A stretch of DNA of 64,000 bases from positions 62,001 to 126,000 of the forward strand of contig NZ_JALDNB010000004.1 in NCBI RefSeq assembly GCF_022699665.1, read 5' to 3'. The notes under the pieces were generated by a model that was given only the letters and a program-made list of their open reading frames with translations, had not been told where the DNA came from and ran no database searches. This stretch comes from Chryseobacterium aahli. Lineage in GTDB: Bacteria > Bacteroidota > Bacteroidia > Flavobacteriales > Weeksellaceae. Shown piece after piece: positions 63,260 to 64,000 of this stretch (position 1 is the stretch's first letter; each line of letters starts with the position of its first letter). The position numbers and the translations under genes were made by a program.

Positions 63260-64000
63260 ATGTCAGATAAAGAAGAAGATATTCTGCGTGGCGGACAGGG
63301 ACAGGTTTTAGATCCTGAAACCTATAGAGATTCTATAGGAACAATGGAACAATCCGGAAAGAGAAAATGGGTTTTTCCAAAAAAACCAAAAGGTAAATAT
63401 ACCAACTACAGAGACTTTGTAAGTTATTTCTTACTGATTGTCTATTTTACAGTGCCGTTCATCAAGATCAATGGCAATCCTTTCTTTCTGTTTAATGTTA
63501 TCGATAGAGAGTTTTTCATCATTGGACAGCCATTTTATCCGCAAGATTTTTTCATCCTTACTTTAGGAGCTATTGCTTCTCTTATTTTCATTATCATTTT
63601 TACGATTGCATTCGGAAGAATTTTCTGCGGGTGGATATGCCCTCAGACAATTTTTATGGAATCGATATTTCGTAAAATAGAATACTTGATTGAAGGAGAC
63701 AGAAACAAGCAGATGAAGCTGGACAGACAAGAGTGGAACAGCGAAAAAATCTGGAAAAGAAGTTTGAAATGGTCAGTTTACGTTGTGATTTCGCTAATCA
63801 TTACCCACTTTATGTTCATGTACATTGTAGGTTACGAGCAGGTCATCGAGATTATATCAGCAGGGCCATTTGCACATCCAACCAACTTTATTGTAATGAT
63901 TCTCTTTGCCGCAGCATTTTACTTTGTGTTCGCTTGGTTCAGAGAGCAGGTTTGTACATTGGTTTGTCCATACGGAAGATTGCAGGGTGTTTTAATTGAT
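63260..64000 (+). CDS. ccoG: Cbb3 oxidase accessory protein CcoG, partial
   Basis: ATG at 63260; 247 codons are open to the window end, so the protein is cut. MSDKEEDILRGGQGQVLDPE and the following GKYTNYRDFVSYFLL precede membrane segments near 55-72 and 97-117. GRIFCGWICPQTIFMESIFRKIEY is the CcoG/RdxA signature, and VCTLVCPYGRLQGVLID begins the ferredoxin-type [4Fe-4S] region. CcoG reduces copper(II) for oxidase assembly. The remaining ferredoxin motifs should lie beyond 64000. Confidence 0.93.
   Translation, partial: MSDKEEDILRGGQGQVLDPETYRDSIGTMEQSGKRKWVFPKKPKGKYTNYRDFVSYFLLIVYFTVPFIKINGNPFFLFNVIDREFFIIGQPFYPQDFFILTLGAIASLIFIIIFTIAFGRIFCGWICPQTIFMESIFRKIEYLIEGDRNKQMKLDRQEWNSEKIWKRSLKWSVYVVISLIITHFMFMYIVGYEQVIEIISAGPFAHPTNFIVMILFAAAFYFVFAWFREQVCTLVCPYGRLQGVLID

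Overview
The window looks like chromosomal DNA of a Flavobacteriia member of the Chryseobacterium type. The sequence shows AT-rich DNA, promoters of the Bacteroidetes form TTG-N18-20-TANNTTTG, a type IX secretion C-terminal tail, a fused CcoN-CcoO oxidase subunit, an HU-CCDC81-type protein, TonB-dependent receptors, and the edge of a flexirubin (aryl polyene) pigment cluster whose ammonia-lyase closely resembles the Flavobacterium enzyme. Placement at genus level is inference. I found no tRNA, rRNA, CRISPR array, prophage or insertion sequence.

Layout. 1-8.1 kb: right edge of a flexirubin-type cluster. Acyltransferase (cut by the window), acyl carrier protein, ketosynthase, ketoreductase and tyrosine ammonia-lyase run leftward. 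A flavin-dependent halogenase-like enzyme runs rightward from a back-to-back divergent promoter, and an adenylate-forming ligase lies further right. Together they would make 4-coumarate, load it on a carrier protein, extend it, and possibly halogenate or hydroxylate the ring. 8.4-16.9 kb: ileS, a cysteine-poor DksA/TraR protein, lspA, a SanA-like protein, a CrtA-like protein with an unknown partner, and trpS. 17-25.9 kb: a two-component system with a PepSY-like periplasmic protein, a YjjG-type nucleotidase, an ECF-like sigma factor followed by a 44-codon gene, metK behind a probable SAM-II riboswitch, and the divergent oxyR/katA pair. 26-34.6 kb: enoyl-CoA hydratase, dCMP deaminase, xerD and a Nudix hydrolase on the plus strand; haem-binding, Ig-like lipoprotein, serine hydrolase, 2-hydroxyacid dehydrogenase, thioesterase and HU-CCDC81-type genes on the minus strand.

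34.9-44.4 kb: a TonB receptor behind a TPP riboswitch (hence a probable thiamine-compound importer), a WG-repeat protein, two unrelated-type aconitases in tandem (acnB then acnA), and a small lipoprotein gene with two compensating frameshifts. 44.6-52 kb: a LytS/LytTR system, a DUF5694-like protein and two tandem outer-membrane receptor paralogues. 52-56.1 kb: a T9SS-exported surface protein and an rluA-family/membrane protein/panB operon. 56.2-64 kb: a Crp/Fnr regulator divergent from the cbb3 oxidase cluster ccoI-ccoS-ccoNO-ccoQ-ccoP-ccoG, with ccoG cut by the window end.

The most informative regulatory signals are the two riboswitches, the overlapping divergent promoter in the pigment cluster, and Crp/Fnr-like palindromes at both the regulator's own promoter and the cco promoter. 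Dispersed intergenic repeat families fill several gaps, and one repeat-like segment appears to lie in frame inside ileS.
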